This document shows, piece by piece, positions 31,855 through 43,787 of a DNA stretch of 64,000 nt. Source of the stretch: Panicum virgatum (Eukaryota > Streptophyta > Magnoliopsida > Poales > Poaceae); NCBI RefSeq assembly GCF_016808335.1, contig NC_053153.1:12845033-12909032 (forward strand), given 5' to 3'. The notes beneath the pieces were generated by a model. It saw only the letters and a program-made list of their open reading frames with translations. It made no database searches and was not told the DNA's origin. The position numbers and the translations under genes are program-made. Position 1 is the stretch's first letter. Each line of letters starts with the position of its first letter.

Positions 31855-33640
31855 TGCCTGCGTGTTCACATCTTTTGCCAGTCAAAATTTCTTTGAGTTC
31901 TTATTCTTAGCTCCAGGAGTTTAATGGCCAGCATTGGGATCGGAAGGAAGGCATCAACCTGACAGGTATAAGTCTTCTTCTGGATATGTGAAGGTAGAGG
32001 CAAGGAGTAGTTGTTTGAAGCTACCCATGGAGATCCAAGGGTTCTGGCAGAAAGCATGGAGAAAAAATCACTACCTGGAGCCGGAGTCCGTCCTCATCAG
32101 AAGCGTCGATTTCTCCGGACCGCCACGCGTCCGCCATGCGGGATGGGGCTGCAAAGAACAGAGTTTGCAGCCCCGTGTACCGAATTTTTTTCCCTCACGG
32201 ACGTAGCTAGTCCCATCACACACCGAGAATCTTACTCTAAGTGTTGAACAAGCCCATCAAGTTTGGCGCAACTCTAAGGCAGGTTTGAACCTCCAACCAC
32301 TGACTTGAAGCAGATCGGTTCAGAGCCACCAAATCTGGACAAACCTCCTTCTCCTTCTTCTTGGTCTCTTCTCTCGTGTTGTGTGTATTCTGTACCTCCC
32401 CCTCTCAAATGGCGTCCTGAGCAGGGCTGAGTGGAGGCTAGGGTTTTTTTTGTGCTCTTTACTCCCTTTAGGAGTATCCTCAATTGTTGGATGAAGGACC
32501 AACGGTGCACAAGCATTGGGCTTGTGGGCTATTTTGCTAAGTTTGATGAGCTCCAAATCATCCTCCATGTGGAGGGATAGCCCAACACCTAGTTGGTTAG
32601 GTTAACCTAGTTGGTTAGGTCTTCAATTACTGGAGTCTGTACTCTGTTGCACTATACTCATAATTAAGCAGCCTTTTGATTTTGTTAACTTGGCTTTTAA
32701 GTTACAACGCTAGTTCATATTCCTGGGATTTTGGCTAGAGATATACATTTCATTGCAACATATGCATACTAATAGGATCACTCTGATGTGGAAATCCCTA
32801 TCAGTGTCAATTGGTGTCAGAAACGTGATTGTGCATGCTAATATTTAGTAATAAAAATAGGATGGTAAAGGATCTAGAAATTTTAACAATCCACTCAAAA
32901 AGTCACCGGGCTCATATTCGATATGTTTTTGACCTAAAAGTGATTAAGCGCTGAATTGAATTGTGAAGAGGCCAATAGACCTATTATCTATTATCACCCC
33001 AATTAAGATGCATTTATGAAAATGTACATAGAAAAACTATATTTTTAAGTAACGGATATCGTAGAATTTCTTTACATTCCATTTGAGTTTTTTTAAGAAA
33101 AAAATCTTATGGACGTTCACACATGGTTCAGAAAACACACGCCTGCTTTCTTTTCCCATGGGCATTGCTGGAAGCGTCCGTTCATCCCATGAAATAAAGC
33201 GGACTAGATTTTTTTTAATAGATTACCCATCAGTAATTGGCGATGCCTGCACCTAATCAAACTTTTATCTTTATCTTTACACGAAAAGGTTAGCAGTCAC
33301 GTACGGGACGTAGCTAGTCACATCACACACCGAGAATCTTGCTTTATTTGTTTAATTATTCCTCACTGTATTGGGGAGCTTCCTCTACATGAACAATACA
33401 CCGTTAGTTCTGTCCGCTGCGTGATTAGGACAGTTATTCGGAGCAAACAACACTAGGCATGACACACGCACGGGCGCGCAACAAAGGTTAAAACAAGCGT
33501 TTCCTCAAATGGAATTACGAATCGATGCTAACAAAGCGACGGCCACAGCAACCCTGCAGTATGATATCGATGGCTGGATGTTCTCGGTTAATTCTTAATT
33601 TTTCTTATTCATGGCAGCTGGCCGGATCAGTGATTGGGTA
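31855..33640. other. intergenic with a 35-bp direct repeat; possible LTR-like sequence
   Basis: The 35-bp sequence beginning GGACGTAGCTAGTC occurs at 32199-32233 and 33306-33340 with one mismatch, enclosing about 1.1 kb. Within it, ATTGGTGTCAGAAAC (about 32812-32826) resembles a primer-binding site. The stretch 32270-32580 read on the minus strand looks like transcribed leader DNA (AAACCCTAGCCTCC). No element could be delimited. Confidence 0.35.
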
Positions 33641-33643
33641 TTG

Positions 33644-34989
33644 TTAGGCGATACTGTAGCATATCTTCTTGAACTCCTCGAGGTGGCCCTCGAAGAGGGA
33701 CACGTACGCCTCGATGCCACCGTCGCCGAGGAAGGAGGGCAGCAGGAACATGGTGCCCTCCATGGGCAGGTACGACGGCATGAAGTAGAACGGGCACCCG
33801 CCGCCGAAGTCGAGGTCGTAGAAGTTGATCCCCAGCCAGCTGTCCACCTCCAGGTCCGGGCACAGCACCACCTGCGACTCGTCGGCGGTGGGCGCCAGCC
33901 CCTCGGCCTCCACGGCGCCGGAGGAGGCGAAGTCGATGAACGACCGGAAGTAGGCGTCGTCCACGCGCGACACGGCGCGGTGGATCAGGTCGGCGGCGTG
34001 CTGGACGGGCCGGGAGACGAGCTCGCCGGCGTCGGCTCGCGGGAACGCCCAGAGGACCATGTTGCCGAAGTACTCTCGCGGCACGGCGGGCCGCATGCGT
34101 GTCCGTCCGTTCACGGAGATGCGGAGCCTGGTGGCGTCGCCGGCGCCCAGCCCGCGCGCCAGAGGTGGCCCACCACGCTCTCGAAGGTGCTGTACCCGCG
34201 CCGCTGCGCCGTCGGCGGGAGGCCCGACGACGCGGCCCGCGCCTTGAGCCGCGCCACGAACTCCTTGGTGAAGAGCACCTTGTGGACCTTGATCTTGTCG
34301 TGCGCCGCGCCGCCGATCTCCTCCTCCTCGTCGTCGCCGCCGCCGTCCTCGCCCGCGGCGCGCCTCTTGGCGGGCAGGTGGTACTCCGTGGCGCGGTGCG
34401 GGAACTCGACGAGCGGCGGGTCCCGCGGCTGGAACCGCGTGGCGCGGTCGCAGACGGGGAGCGGCCCCACCGGCAGCCGCCGCGTCGCGAGCCCCCACGC
34501 CACGAGGAAGTTGCCCGTGGCCTGGCCGTCGGCGACGTGGTGGTGCGCCGTGAACCCGACCACCAGCGACCCGCACGCGAACCGCGTGAGCTGCACCTGC
34601 GCCAGCTCCTCCACGGGGCCGTCGATGCTCGGGTGCAGCCGCAGCAGCTCCGGCGACGGCCTGAACGGCATCGACCGGGCCAGCGGCGCGTCCACGGTGG
34701 CCTCCACGAGCCGCGCGCCCGCGTCGCTCAGCAGCACGGCGGGGCGGCCGTCTGGCCCGTCGCCGAGCCGCCCGGCCCACTCCCGGTACACGGCCAGCGC
34801 CCGCGCCAGGCCCCGCTCCAGCGCCGCGTTCGGAGGGTTGGGCGGCCGGAACGCGTAGATGACGGCAATGTGCACGTCGTACGTCACCCTGTCGAACACG
34901 TTCAGCGGCACGCTGTCGCCGGTGCTCGGCGCCACGCCGCCGCCGTACTCCGGCTTCACGACCCTGGAGCTCGTGATCTTGACCTTCAT
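33644..34989 (-). pseudogene. BAHD acyltransferase, tryptamine/putrescine hydroxycinnamoyltransferase-like, frameshifted
   Basis: Such enzymes transfer hydroxycinnamoyl groups from CoA to amines in the cytosol, giving phenolamides. Read from 34989 to 33644, the protein starts [18 protein letters not shown] and has the catalytic HxxxD as HHVAD (in [16 protein letters not shown]). It ends near [19 protein letters not shown], where DFGGG replaces the usual DFGWG, as remembered for the rice THT proteins. The total length, about 445 residues, fits BAHD enzymes. A one-base loss in the GCGCGCGGGC stretch at about 34155-34170 separates the N-terminal part (to VVGHLWRAG) from the C-terminal part ([12 protein letters not shown]). 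All catalytic motifs remain, so a sequencing error or recent inactivation is possible. An in-frame upstream ATG at 35037 would add 16 residues. The MKV start fits the family. Confidence 0.85.
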
Positions 34990-35203
34990 GGTGCCTCTCC
35001 TCGTCGTCGTCGTTGAGCTATGAGCATCCACGTACACAGGTGAAACTAGCTAGCCTCCAGCTACTACTACTTGGTGTGCTCTCTGCTGTGAGCTAGCTTA
35101 GCTGAGAGAGGAGAGAGACCGAGTTGTGTGAAGTTGTACGTGTGGTTTTGTTTTGGTTTGCAGCTCTGGTTTTTGCTGGCTAAATACAGGGACAAACACA
35201 TCA

Positions 35204-35211
35204 TATATATA
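35204..35211 (-). promoter_or_regulatory. TATA box of the BAHD gene
   Basis: On the minus strand CTATATATATGATG lies about 215 bp upstream of the ATG at 34989, implying a leader of roughly 180 nt. Confidence 0.45.
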
Positions 35212-35249
35212 GCTGTACAACATCTATATGCAAGCTTGGAAGTGGTCAT

Positions 35250-36725
35250 GGATATGTGAAACAGAGAGAGGTTGACACGGCCTTATCTAGCAGGGAGAGG
35301 TGGCTTGAACCGGTCCCGGAGCTTCATCTTGGGTGTCTTTATCGCCGAACCCCTGGTGAGCTCTCGTGCGTGCATGACATTGCATCAGCTGGCTCTTACC
35401 TAATTGTACATCTTTTTTCTCTGTCTAACTTATTAGCAACGTGACACTTTGGAACAGAGAGAAACGGAGGAACAACGGGTGCTAAATACTGTAGAGGGTG
35501 GAGATGACAGTGGGTGCCTGGCTAATGCCACCATGCCTTGTGGTTAACGTCGATCGTTACAGCCGATGGCTAGTTCAAATAAATACATGTTGCATTTTAC
35601 CAAATTTGAAGCGCTTCCTCCTTGAGGCTTAATAAATACATACTTTAAAAAAGTCTAAAAGGGAAAGGTTCATCGATCGCGTATGACTGGTTTTAGAAAT
35701 ATTTCACGCACATGTCAGCGCTGACTGGTTTTGGAACAATTTCAAGTGCTATACAAATACTATAAGATTTGCAACGAATGATATCTTTATGTCTAAGAAA
35801 TAGCAGGAATGAACTAATTATCCGCTGACCGGAACCTGCAACGTTGGATAATCCAGTTTTGGATCATCCTTGATCCAACAGTTGGCGGCTGTCTAGAATC
35901 CGTAATTAACAAAATTCGGTAGAATTTTTCTCCAAGTCCGAGGCAGAAGTAAGCAAATAACACCCATATTTTAACACAAAACATGGATGACTGGTAGTTT
36001 GGTTGGGGTAATCAAGCCAGTTTGGCTTCCCGCACAGAGACTTGAGACCTTTTCATGTAAAGTAAAATCGGGGAGAGGGGGTGTCTATCTAGCACATTCT
36101 GCGATTTGGATCGATCCCATCGCAAAAGCTAGAGGTCCTTCTTCTTCCTCCGCTCCACCGTTTGCTCCACCGCCTCCCTCGGCTCCAGCGCCTCCGCCGC
36201 TGCAATGCTAACTGAGCTCGCTACGACGCCACCCAGCCACCACCGCATGGCTTTCTCCTCGCCCCAGCCGGCGGCCATCACCCACCGGGGGTCTGGCCCC
36301 GCCGGGCCAGCGGCGCTCCCGTGCCGCCTCGCCCTCCGCTGGCCAACCCACCGCCGCCGCCTCTAGGTCCGGTGACCATATAAACCTTGGTAATCCGAAC
36401 CCTAAAGGTCCGCCGCCACCCTCCACCACCCCGGCCGCCGCCGGCTGCTCCCCCCCCCCCCCACCAACCGCCTTTTGCCGGCCACCCCTCCCCCTCACCT
36501 GGCTCACCGGCGGCCGCTCCCCTGGCTCGGGGAAGAAGATGAACAGGAGCGGAGAGCGCTTCTGCGATGCCTCGACTCCTAGCCGCGCGCGATATGAATA
36601 GCCTCGCCGTAAAAATCTAGGCAGAAGCGGCAGGGTTGCTGGTTATAGTTACCACGGTTCCACAGTAATTAGACAGGCGAGTTAGCTTACGGATCGTGAT
36701 TCTTGACTCCTGTTTTTTTTTATCT
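35250..36725. other. intergenic, with a GC/C-rich patch
   Basis: No supported gene. Between 36130 and 36530 the sequence is CCGCC-rich with a long C run near 36452-36464. Its open frames encode only Pro, Ala and Gly runs and are not credible. Confidence 0.4.
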
Positions 36726-36742
36726 CAAATGATTTTATTATT

Positions 36743-37118
36743 TTTTTAGATTGTGGAAAAAGTTCCGGCCTTGATCATTTACAAGTGAATGACTACAGTC
36801 AAAAGAGTTACAAGAGTTCTTAGACTACCTCAAATGAGGAATTTCATGAATACAAGAAAAAAGCTATAAAACAAAAGAAGAAACCTAGAAGACTAAGCTT
36901 CAAACTTCTTCTTCGTTTTCGTTTCAACCTTGCTATGTATTCACGCTTACCAATCCATCACATCATTCGCATGCTTAGAAGCTTGATATCTGAATGGTCT
37001 GTAGCTTGCTCTTTCCGTATAAACCTCTAGCACATCGACAAAGCCTCAACAAGCAGCATCATTGCCGGAAGAAGCTCAGATTGAAACCCGCAGCCACCAA
37101 ACTGCATAGCTGGATCTC
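36743..37118 (-). mobile_element. retroposed fragment (5'-truncated LINE-type insertion)
   Basis: A perfect 17-bp direct repeat CAAATGATTTTATTATT flanks the insert (36726-36742 and 37119-37135). The insert starts with a T run on the plus strand, i.e. a short A tail at the 3' end of a minus-strand retroposon. Long TSD plus A tail is the hallmark of LINE-mediated target-primed reverse transcription. The body has no recognised coding motif; it could be a LINE 3' UTR or a processed transcript. Confidence 0.6.
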
Positions 37119-37135
37119 CAAATGATTTTATTATT

Positions 37136-37480
37136 AATTTCGCAAAAAATCCTCGTAGCAGTAAGCTTTAGCGCAATGATTTAGACAATGATTCTTTGTT
37201 ACTAAAAGAACTACTATAAGTATAAATTATTCGAAGCAGAGAAATTAAATGTTCCAAAAAAAAATGATAAAATCATATTCTTCCTTTTTCCCATTTTAGC
37301 CAGTTTTAGCGGTAAGAAGCAATGGGAGAAAAGTATCTAGAATGTTGAGTTAAATATAACGGTCAGAAAATTGAACAATCTAGGGATAAAAAATCATGCA
37401 ACAGGTAAGCAGACATAACAAAATTAATACACATATAAGGAAAACACAATTGTAATCTCAAATATTAACATCTGTATTTT
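37136..37480. other. intergenic, nothing recognised
   Basis: AT-rich, no coding signal. Confidence 0.35.
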
Positions 37481-37482
37481 TT

Positions 37483-37775
37483 CTATATTTTTTCCAGAGA
37501 AGTGTACAGATCAAATATATGTGTGTGATGTTGTCTCACCAACGGGTACCTGCTTAGCACGCTGAAAATATATCTAGACGTAAATGTTATCACCTGTCTT
37601 GAGTTAGCAACTCGGACCCCAAGTGGCATTATTGGCATTCGATGCAGCACTTCTAACTCAGTTGAGTTATACAAATATAGCTCTAGCAAATGTCTCGGAA
37701 ATTGCCTAATCATATCATCCTTGCATGACAAACCAAGTAGGAGGGATAAATTACACAAGCGTGTTTGCTTACAAG
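37483..37775 (-). pseudogene. possible leucine-rich-repeat relic
   Basis: Read on the minus strand, an open segment gives LCNLSLLLGLSC, then QFPRHLLELYLYNSTELEVL and HRMPIMPLGVRVANS, with leucine spacing like the LRR region of plant NLRs. It is followed by a donor-like AGACAG|GTGATA (plus about 37590-37600). It is isolated, and the assignment is tentative. Confidence 0.3.
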
Positions 37776-37857
37776 CTAAAAGCTCTACCTAATCGCAAGC
37801 TGAATTATCAATATCGATCTAGTGAGTGCACTACTGGACCGTGATCAACTGATATGT

Positions 37858-37965
37858 ACTACCTCCATCCCAAATTGTAATTTGTTTTGACTTTTCTAGA
37901 TACATATATTTTACTATGCACCTAGATATACACTATGTCTATATACATTGACAAAACTATGTATC
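37858..37965 (+). mobile_element. Stowaway-type MITE fragment
   Basis: TACTACCTCCATCCCAAATTG followed by TTTGACTTTTCTAGATACAT is the standard Stowaway left end. The mirrored right end is missing. Confidence 0.55.
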
Positions 37966-39400
37966 TAATTCTAATAAGCAAAGTAATAAAATAGCCAATT
38001 CTAATAAGCAATCTGGTGGTTAATAACATACACATAGCTTGCATTCATATATTTTGTTTATCCTGACTTTTTTCTTAATTGAAAAGCAGGTTGGAGTATA
38101 TTAGCAGCGAGATTGAGATCAATTCATATTATATGAGCATGCTTGTCTGAAAGACTAATTGTTTTCACGTGGATGCCACTTGCCCACTAGCTTGTTACTG
38201 GCCTAGCCAGTGTTGCTTCTTTCATCTCATCTGCCAAATTGACCAGCTGATGTAGAGGGATCTGTGGTAAGTTTTGCTTGTACATAGACTTGATAATTCT
38301 CACTTCTGTATCTAATTCTATAAGAGCAAGTTATCACTTTTTTGCGATGATATATTGCTTAATTGGTTTGTCGATTATGTTTAGTAGAGTACTTAAAAAG
38401 ATGACATCAACATCACACAGTGAACTTCTCACCCCAGTTGACACCTCAGCCTTAGGATGTGGTGCAGGTTGCAGCATATTACTTGAGTGTTCTTCCCTAG
38501 TTGTCACCGACCAAGAAAACTAGGTGTACTGATTCCGAATTATTGGCCTGATCGATTGGATGCTTAGAATAATCCTTTAAAGAAACTGCTTAGAATAGTC
38601 ACTTCTGTGTTCAAGTCTCACCGACGATCCAGGTTCATCCAACAGATTCAATCAAAAATTGGATATGGTTTCTGTAAAAATGGATAGAAAGCAATTGAAA
38701 ATGAAGTTGGTAGATATTTTGAATAATGCACCAATCTTACAAAAAAGTGAAATGGATATAATTGAAAATGGAGTTGGTAGATATTTGACTAATATGCTCC
38801 TAGCTGGTTTCTAAATTCGGCCGGGGAACATATGTTATCACTGTTGATCATGACATCTAGAAGTGCAGCTAGTCTATGTTACATGTTGCAGATCCACAAG
38901 TTTTGGTCCAAGTTTTCCTTATCAAAATGATTTCTCAAAATGCACATTATGGCATCACTATCCCAGTAAGCATGTTTGTTGAACAATGATATATATGCCT
39001 TCTAGTGTGATATATATAATCAGCAAAGACAAAGGTGACTGGACGGCATAAAGTCCTGAGATGGACAAAAAATCTGATGTGAGATTGTGAGTGCAAAAGA
39101 GAAACAAGCTCTGAGAAGTTCACTTTCAGCTCGACTACTTATTTGTTCTAACATTTTAGGATATCATTTACTTGTCAATTTTAAGGGATCTGCCTGATTA
39201 TCCTGTAACTGCACATCTTACAGCTAGACAGGAACAGTGGCAGATCCAGATGCCAACACCATGTTTTCTTCATTTCTCTTCGGCCAAATTTAGCAAATTG
39301 CAACCAACGAATTATCTGCTGGTTAATTTTCACTCTACCTCCAGTTAGTTGCTCGTACAACTCAACTTACCTACTCCCAGATCTCAACTTAAACACCCAA
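37966..39400. other. intergenic, nothing recognised
   Basis: Short ORFs only. A local repeat GTGAAATGGATA/AAAATGGATAGAAAG... TTGAAAATG(A/G)AGTTGGTAGATATTT recurs at about 38675-38725 and 38748-38790. Confidence 0.35.
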
Positions 39401-39412
39401 GAATTAAGGCAG

Positions 39413-39710
39413 CTAGCCATAGCTTTCTTCCATATCAGCCGCGCTGGCTCTTACCTGCTGGTGCAGCATTTCATCGAGCAGCTTCCGCAGATGGCCCATG
39501 CCGCGATTCTCGATCGAGGAAGGCAGCCCGCCAGACCCGTCGCCCCGTCGGAGGCCGATTAGGCGTGGCTTCTCCACTAACACGTCTCGGGTCTGCCACT
39601 GCTGGAGTTCGCCATGCATGCGTGGCAAAGAGTTCGGGCTGACAGAAAATGTCGCCTCTGGCTTTGATGCCGCACGTCTCGCCGGAGCGGCGCGTACGGC
39701 GGCGTCGCAT
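39413..39710 (-). other. possible GC-rich coding exon, unknown
   Basis: On the minus strand a frame encodes MHGELQQWQTRDVLVEKPRL, then IGLRRGDGSGG and IENRGMGHLRKLLDEMLHQQ. It reaches a good splice donor (CAGCAG|GTAAGA, plus about 39450-39460). Composition and charge pattern suggest a real protein, but I do not recognise it and cannot find partner exons. It may be a gene fragment. Confidence 0.3.
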
Positions 39711-41500
39711 TCCGGACTTACATTCCTCGCTGCCAGAATTCCTTCGTGCTCGTGAAACCGCCGCCGGCGTGGTCAGGCACGTTCTGGTAGACGCGGTTGT
39801 TATCCGCCTACTCTTCCTGCTGTCCTGCAGAGTGCGGTTTCAGGCAGGCACTTTCAGGACCATCCCAGACAGGTTCAGAACATGAAGCTGAAAATAAGAG
39901 CAACTAGCTTACAGAGCTCTTGAGCGAAAAAGAAAATATTTGCAGCATTCTAAGAGATACTAGTACTAGCTCCAAATATTTGAGCAATTACTGTAATAGG
40001 GCAAGAAATAGTATGTTAGGATGGCAGCATGGACAGGACTGCTCGTCAAATGTCCACGCTTTGGGAGTAGGTACAGAGCATAATTATGTGTCAGGCCTCA
40101 TTCAGTTATATAAAAAACTCCAAAAATTTCATGCTATATATATTCTTTTTTTCGTTTCCTATGATTTTTTTAAAAGCGTAGGTATAATGTGGATTCACAT
40201 GCTGGATGCGTGCGAGTAGCCGGATTGTATTAATATCGATGCACAATGTTGTGTATTGGTGTTCAATCAGGGTTGTTCATTAGAGCTCAGTCTGGCGAGG
40301 GAGCACATAAACTGTGAAAGGGCCGGATGTACAATTTTGTATATAGTCCACTCCAAAATTCATCAAGACAATATAAAATGATCTTATTGAAAGTTAATTT
40401 GAAGTCCTAGCTTTGGTCTCCTGTATGTGCATACGTTAGGTATATCCTAGGATGTAATGAACTATTTTTGCCAATCATTGGAGTTGGAGATATCTCACAA
40501 TGATAGGCTTAGTAATATACGATTTGACCAAAGTTTACATAACTAAGTTATAATGGCAAGTGGGATTAGAAATCAAGTTGGACAGTTGCGCATAGCTTTC
40601 CATAGAGCTTGCCTAACCGCGATACCGTTTCTGTTGAAAAGATATGTATATATGCAGCAATTTGTTTTTTTTTTGTTGACATTTGCCATCATACATATAA
40701 ATGATCACAACCTGTACAAATTCTTCCACTTGATTTGTTCATTGTCAGAAAAATATCGTGAGCCAAAAACCAGAGTCTTCGTTTGAATAACCAGAGTCTT
40801 TATCATGCGATTCGGTCTCCATCGCTGCCTTCATGCATGTATCAGGGGTCGGGAACAACTGGAGCAGCAGTTATGCAGCAAGCAAGAAGGATGCGTAGAG
40901 GCCGGCTTGATTACAAGCTTGTCGCATGCAGGACTCGGAGATCGTTTGACGTCGATGCACATGTCACTTGGTTTGAACCTACTCACCTAATAAGCACAAT
41001 CATACAAGTGATCAGAAGTGTATCATCAGATGGCGAGAAGAACACTGGTGTTTTTGGACGTACTACGGGTAGAATCATCCATCGAATGATCCATTATCGC
41101 GATAAAAAAATTACTCTTCAGGATGCATGTGTGCGGTATAGTCAAGTGAATGGACGAAAAGAACAGAGACGAAGGACGTCACTGCATATATGATGGCTGA
41201 AGCCTTTGCCGAGTATTTAAAAGGTTGCTACTCCACTAGCGTGTATACGTTGACCAGTGGCTTGCATTCCGTGTGTTTGCTTGCCCAGTCTCAACTATTG
41301 GTCTATTGCATGAGTCATACACCAGTGCTTGCATCGACGTCACAAACTAAATTAGGTTGCATCAGGCAGTACAGCTGCAGAGCATTTGGTCACCTGCTGT
41401 TGATAAGAGTACGGTTAATTTGCCTGGTTGAACGGTTACATGCCAGGCATGCCAGCCCTCTTGATGTTTGGCTGAACAAAGAATACCCACCCTACTGCAT
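39711..41500. other. intergenic, nothing convincing
   Basis: Several open frames of 60-140 codons exist but none has family-like motifs or consistent splice sites. Confidence 0.35.
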
Positions 41501-41549
41501 CCTACAGCATTTGGTCACCCGCTATCAAAATTTTGAAGGGAAAAAAATA

Positions 41550-41780
41550 TATCAAAGCTGCTCAATCAGACTCAGACATAGATTATTCAGATGTGATGTA
41601 ACTCTGAATATTTCCCTCAAGAAATTCAGAAAAGAAAAAGAATACCCTACTAGTGTGCCACAGCTTTTCTTTCTGCGCCCTGTTTTTATCTTACGGCAAA
41701 TGAACGAACTAGGCGAGATGCTACTATACGAAATGTAGCACTGGAATTGATCTCATTTTGATGTTACTTCAATATGAACT
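41550..41780. repeat. copy of a dispersed local repeat (partner 44385-44612)
   Basis: ATTATTCAGAT(G/A)TGATGT(A/C)ACTCTGAATATTT and the later GAAATGTAGCAC(T/C)GGAAT occur in the same order and spacing in both intervals, with moderate divergence and indels. Confidence 0.7.
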
Positions 41781-42600
41781 CCAGAGAACTGCGTTGGTTG
41801 ATGAAATGGTGGAGTCCACAAAAATGGCATTACAAATGCCTAGCCGAGTTCAGAGTCTGCAAGCAGTCCATCAACCATCAAACGGTCCAACCGTTGATTT
41901 GTGCTGTGGGCTTTGAGAGTGAACAATCAACCTGTTAGACCATTTCCCACTTCAACATTAGTACGTGTAAACGTTCTAAATGTCTGAACAAATGATGCGC
42001 AGTGAGTCTCAATGCATCTATTCAGGAACAATTATCTTAAAACAATGTCTATTAGGAACCTGCAAAAGCACCATCAGCCAGCAGTGACTGCACGGTGACG
42101 AAGATGAGAGATGTCAAGGTTTCCTCAGGAGTCCAAAGTGATGTCCAAGACTTTGAGGTGGAAACGAGGTAGACAACAAGTCCAATAATGACAGTCAAGA
42201 AGGTTTACCTAGTCAACCATGACAGTCTCCACCTTGTGGAGAAAATTGGAACTTTTGTGGTGATCATTTGTAAGAAAAATCACATGGAGAGTGGTGTGAT
42301 ACTGACAAAACCCGAACAAGAAAGAAAAAAAAATAATTGGACACCTCTGTTTTATGCAGTAAGCACCGGTTAACAAGGAACTCAGAAAGGTCTTGGTCTC
42401 TGTATCAGGTGAAGAAGGTGCGCACATTTTCAGATTGCATAGCAATTTCTTGTGGACAAAGCAAATACTAGTCATATACCAGAAATTCGCAGGGACAATT
42501 TTCATGCCATGCGATGCCATCCCTGTTCACTATTCTTGACAGGGTTGATAGCACCTCTATACAACAAGAATCATTTATTCTGAGATGCGTCAGAGATCCA
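41781..42600. other. intergenic, nothing recognised
   Basis: No coding or repeat assignment possible. Confidence 0.35.
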
Positions 42601-42901
42601 AGAGAAACTTGGAGACTGGAGAGGCAGATCGAATGAACGCCGGCTCGACGCTCCAAGTTTCTGCTCGCATCCAATCTGCCATACAGAAAGAATTAAGGAA
42701 CCGGTCGAGTTTTCCGGCAAGATCGAATGAACTCCGGCTCGACGCTCGTGCGTGCAAAGGCTCGGGAGTTCGCCGGAGTCCGGCGAGGCAGCCCCGCGGG
42801 GATCCCGACTTGAGCTCCGTTCGCTTCCGTGCTTCACTACAGTCCGTATTGGGCCCTTCCTGACCGTGGGATGCGGATTGGACGGCCCTCGTCTGGCCAT
42901 A

Positions 42902-42932
42902 GGGTGGACGGTAAATGAAATACCGTCCACCC
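42902..42932. repeat. perfect hairpin, 12-bp stem (copy 1)
   Basis: GGGTGGACGGTA, loop AATGAAA, then TACCGTCCACCC. The identical 31-bp unit is at 43757-43787. Confidence 0.9.
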
Positions 42933-43756
42933 CGTTGCCGTCGCAGCGGCCAGGAAGCGGACACTGCTCTGGCATAAACGCCGAGAGCGCCGGCGTGCCA
43001 CCCGGCGTCGCAACTCGCATGCGTCGGCAACAAGCCTGGCAGCCTCTCTCTGCCCCCAGTGCCCTGTTGCGTGCGCGTCGTGCCGCTCTGCAGTGTGCCA
43101 GGGGCTAGGGAACGCCACACGCGGGAACGCGGCGGTGTCCCCGTCGTACGCGCCGTGCGGGAGGGAGAGGTCGGCGGTGGTGATGTTCGACGGCCGGCCG
43201 AACGGTGTGCGGTGGCTGCCTGCTGCTGTCAGGTTGCTTGGTAGGAAGGGAAGGGGTGAGCTGGACCATCGCCGGCCGTGTCCGTGCCGTGACGAGGTGA
43301 AGACTGAAGAGTGCGGCGACCGGTGGAGCTTCCGGGTCTGGAGGCATGGCAGTTCCTTGCTCTCCTCTGCTTCTGGGTGAAGTGAGCCATTGCCACTTCA
43401 TGTGTAGGCCAAAAAACAGGGTAATTGAGTGTGAGATCAACTCTCGGTTGTTTGGAGCAAAACGCATCTTCTCCGACGCATCTCCAGCTCTGAACCCCGC
43501 CCGGCGGCGCCGGCGCATCATCCAACCGATCAGCCATGGATGCAGAAACGATCCGAGAAGGTGCTTCAGCGTTGTGCATCCGATTTGCCATACAAGAAGA
43601 CCCCGCCTAGGTTTTTCCAGCCAGACGAAAAATCTCCGGCTTGGCGTTCGTGCAAGCAAGGGGGCGCCGCGGGATCACGCCTAGACGAGGGGCCGCGGGG
43701 CTAAATCAGGTGTATCTTGGCCGTCGGTTGCGGATCGGATGGCTCACGGCTGCCTA

Positions 43757-43787
43757 GGGTGGACGGTAAATGAAATACCGTCCACCC
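43757..43787. repeat. perfect hairpin, 12-bp stem (copy 2)
   Basis: Stem and loop are identical to the unit at 42902-42932. It is followed by a decayed second half, CGGACGGTAATTGGAATAACG. Confidence 0.9.

Noticed and set aside
33611..35016. Long plus-strand frames opposite the BAHD gene
   Set aside because: They are antisense shadows of GC3-rich coding sequence. The minus strand has the family motifs.
40783..41738. Two adjacent frames of 136 and 182 codons
   Set aside because: No domain, codon bias or splice support, and the second overlaps a non-coding local repeat.
42571..43659. Minus-strand frames in the GC-rich duplicated block
   Set aside because: The two copies encode unrelated peptides in corresponding frames, so coding constraint is not supported.
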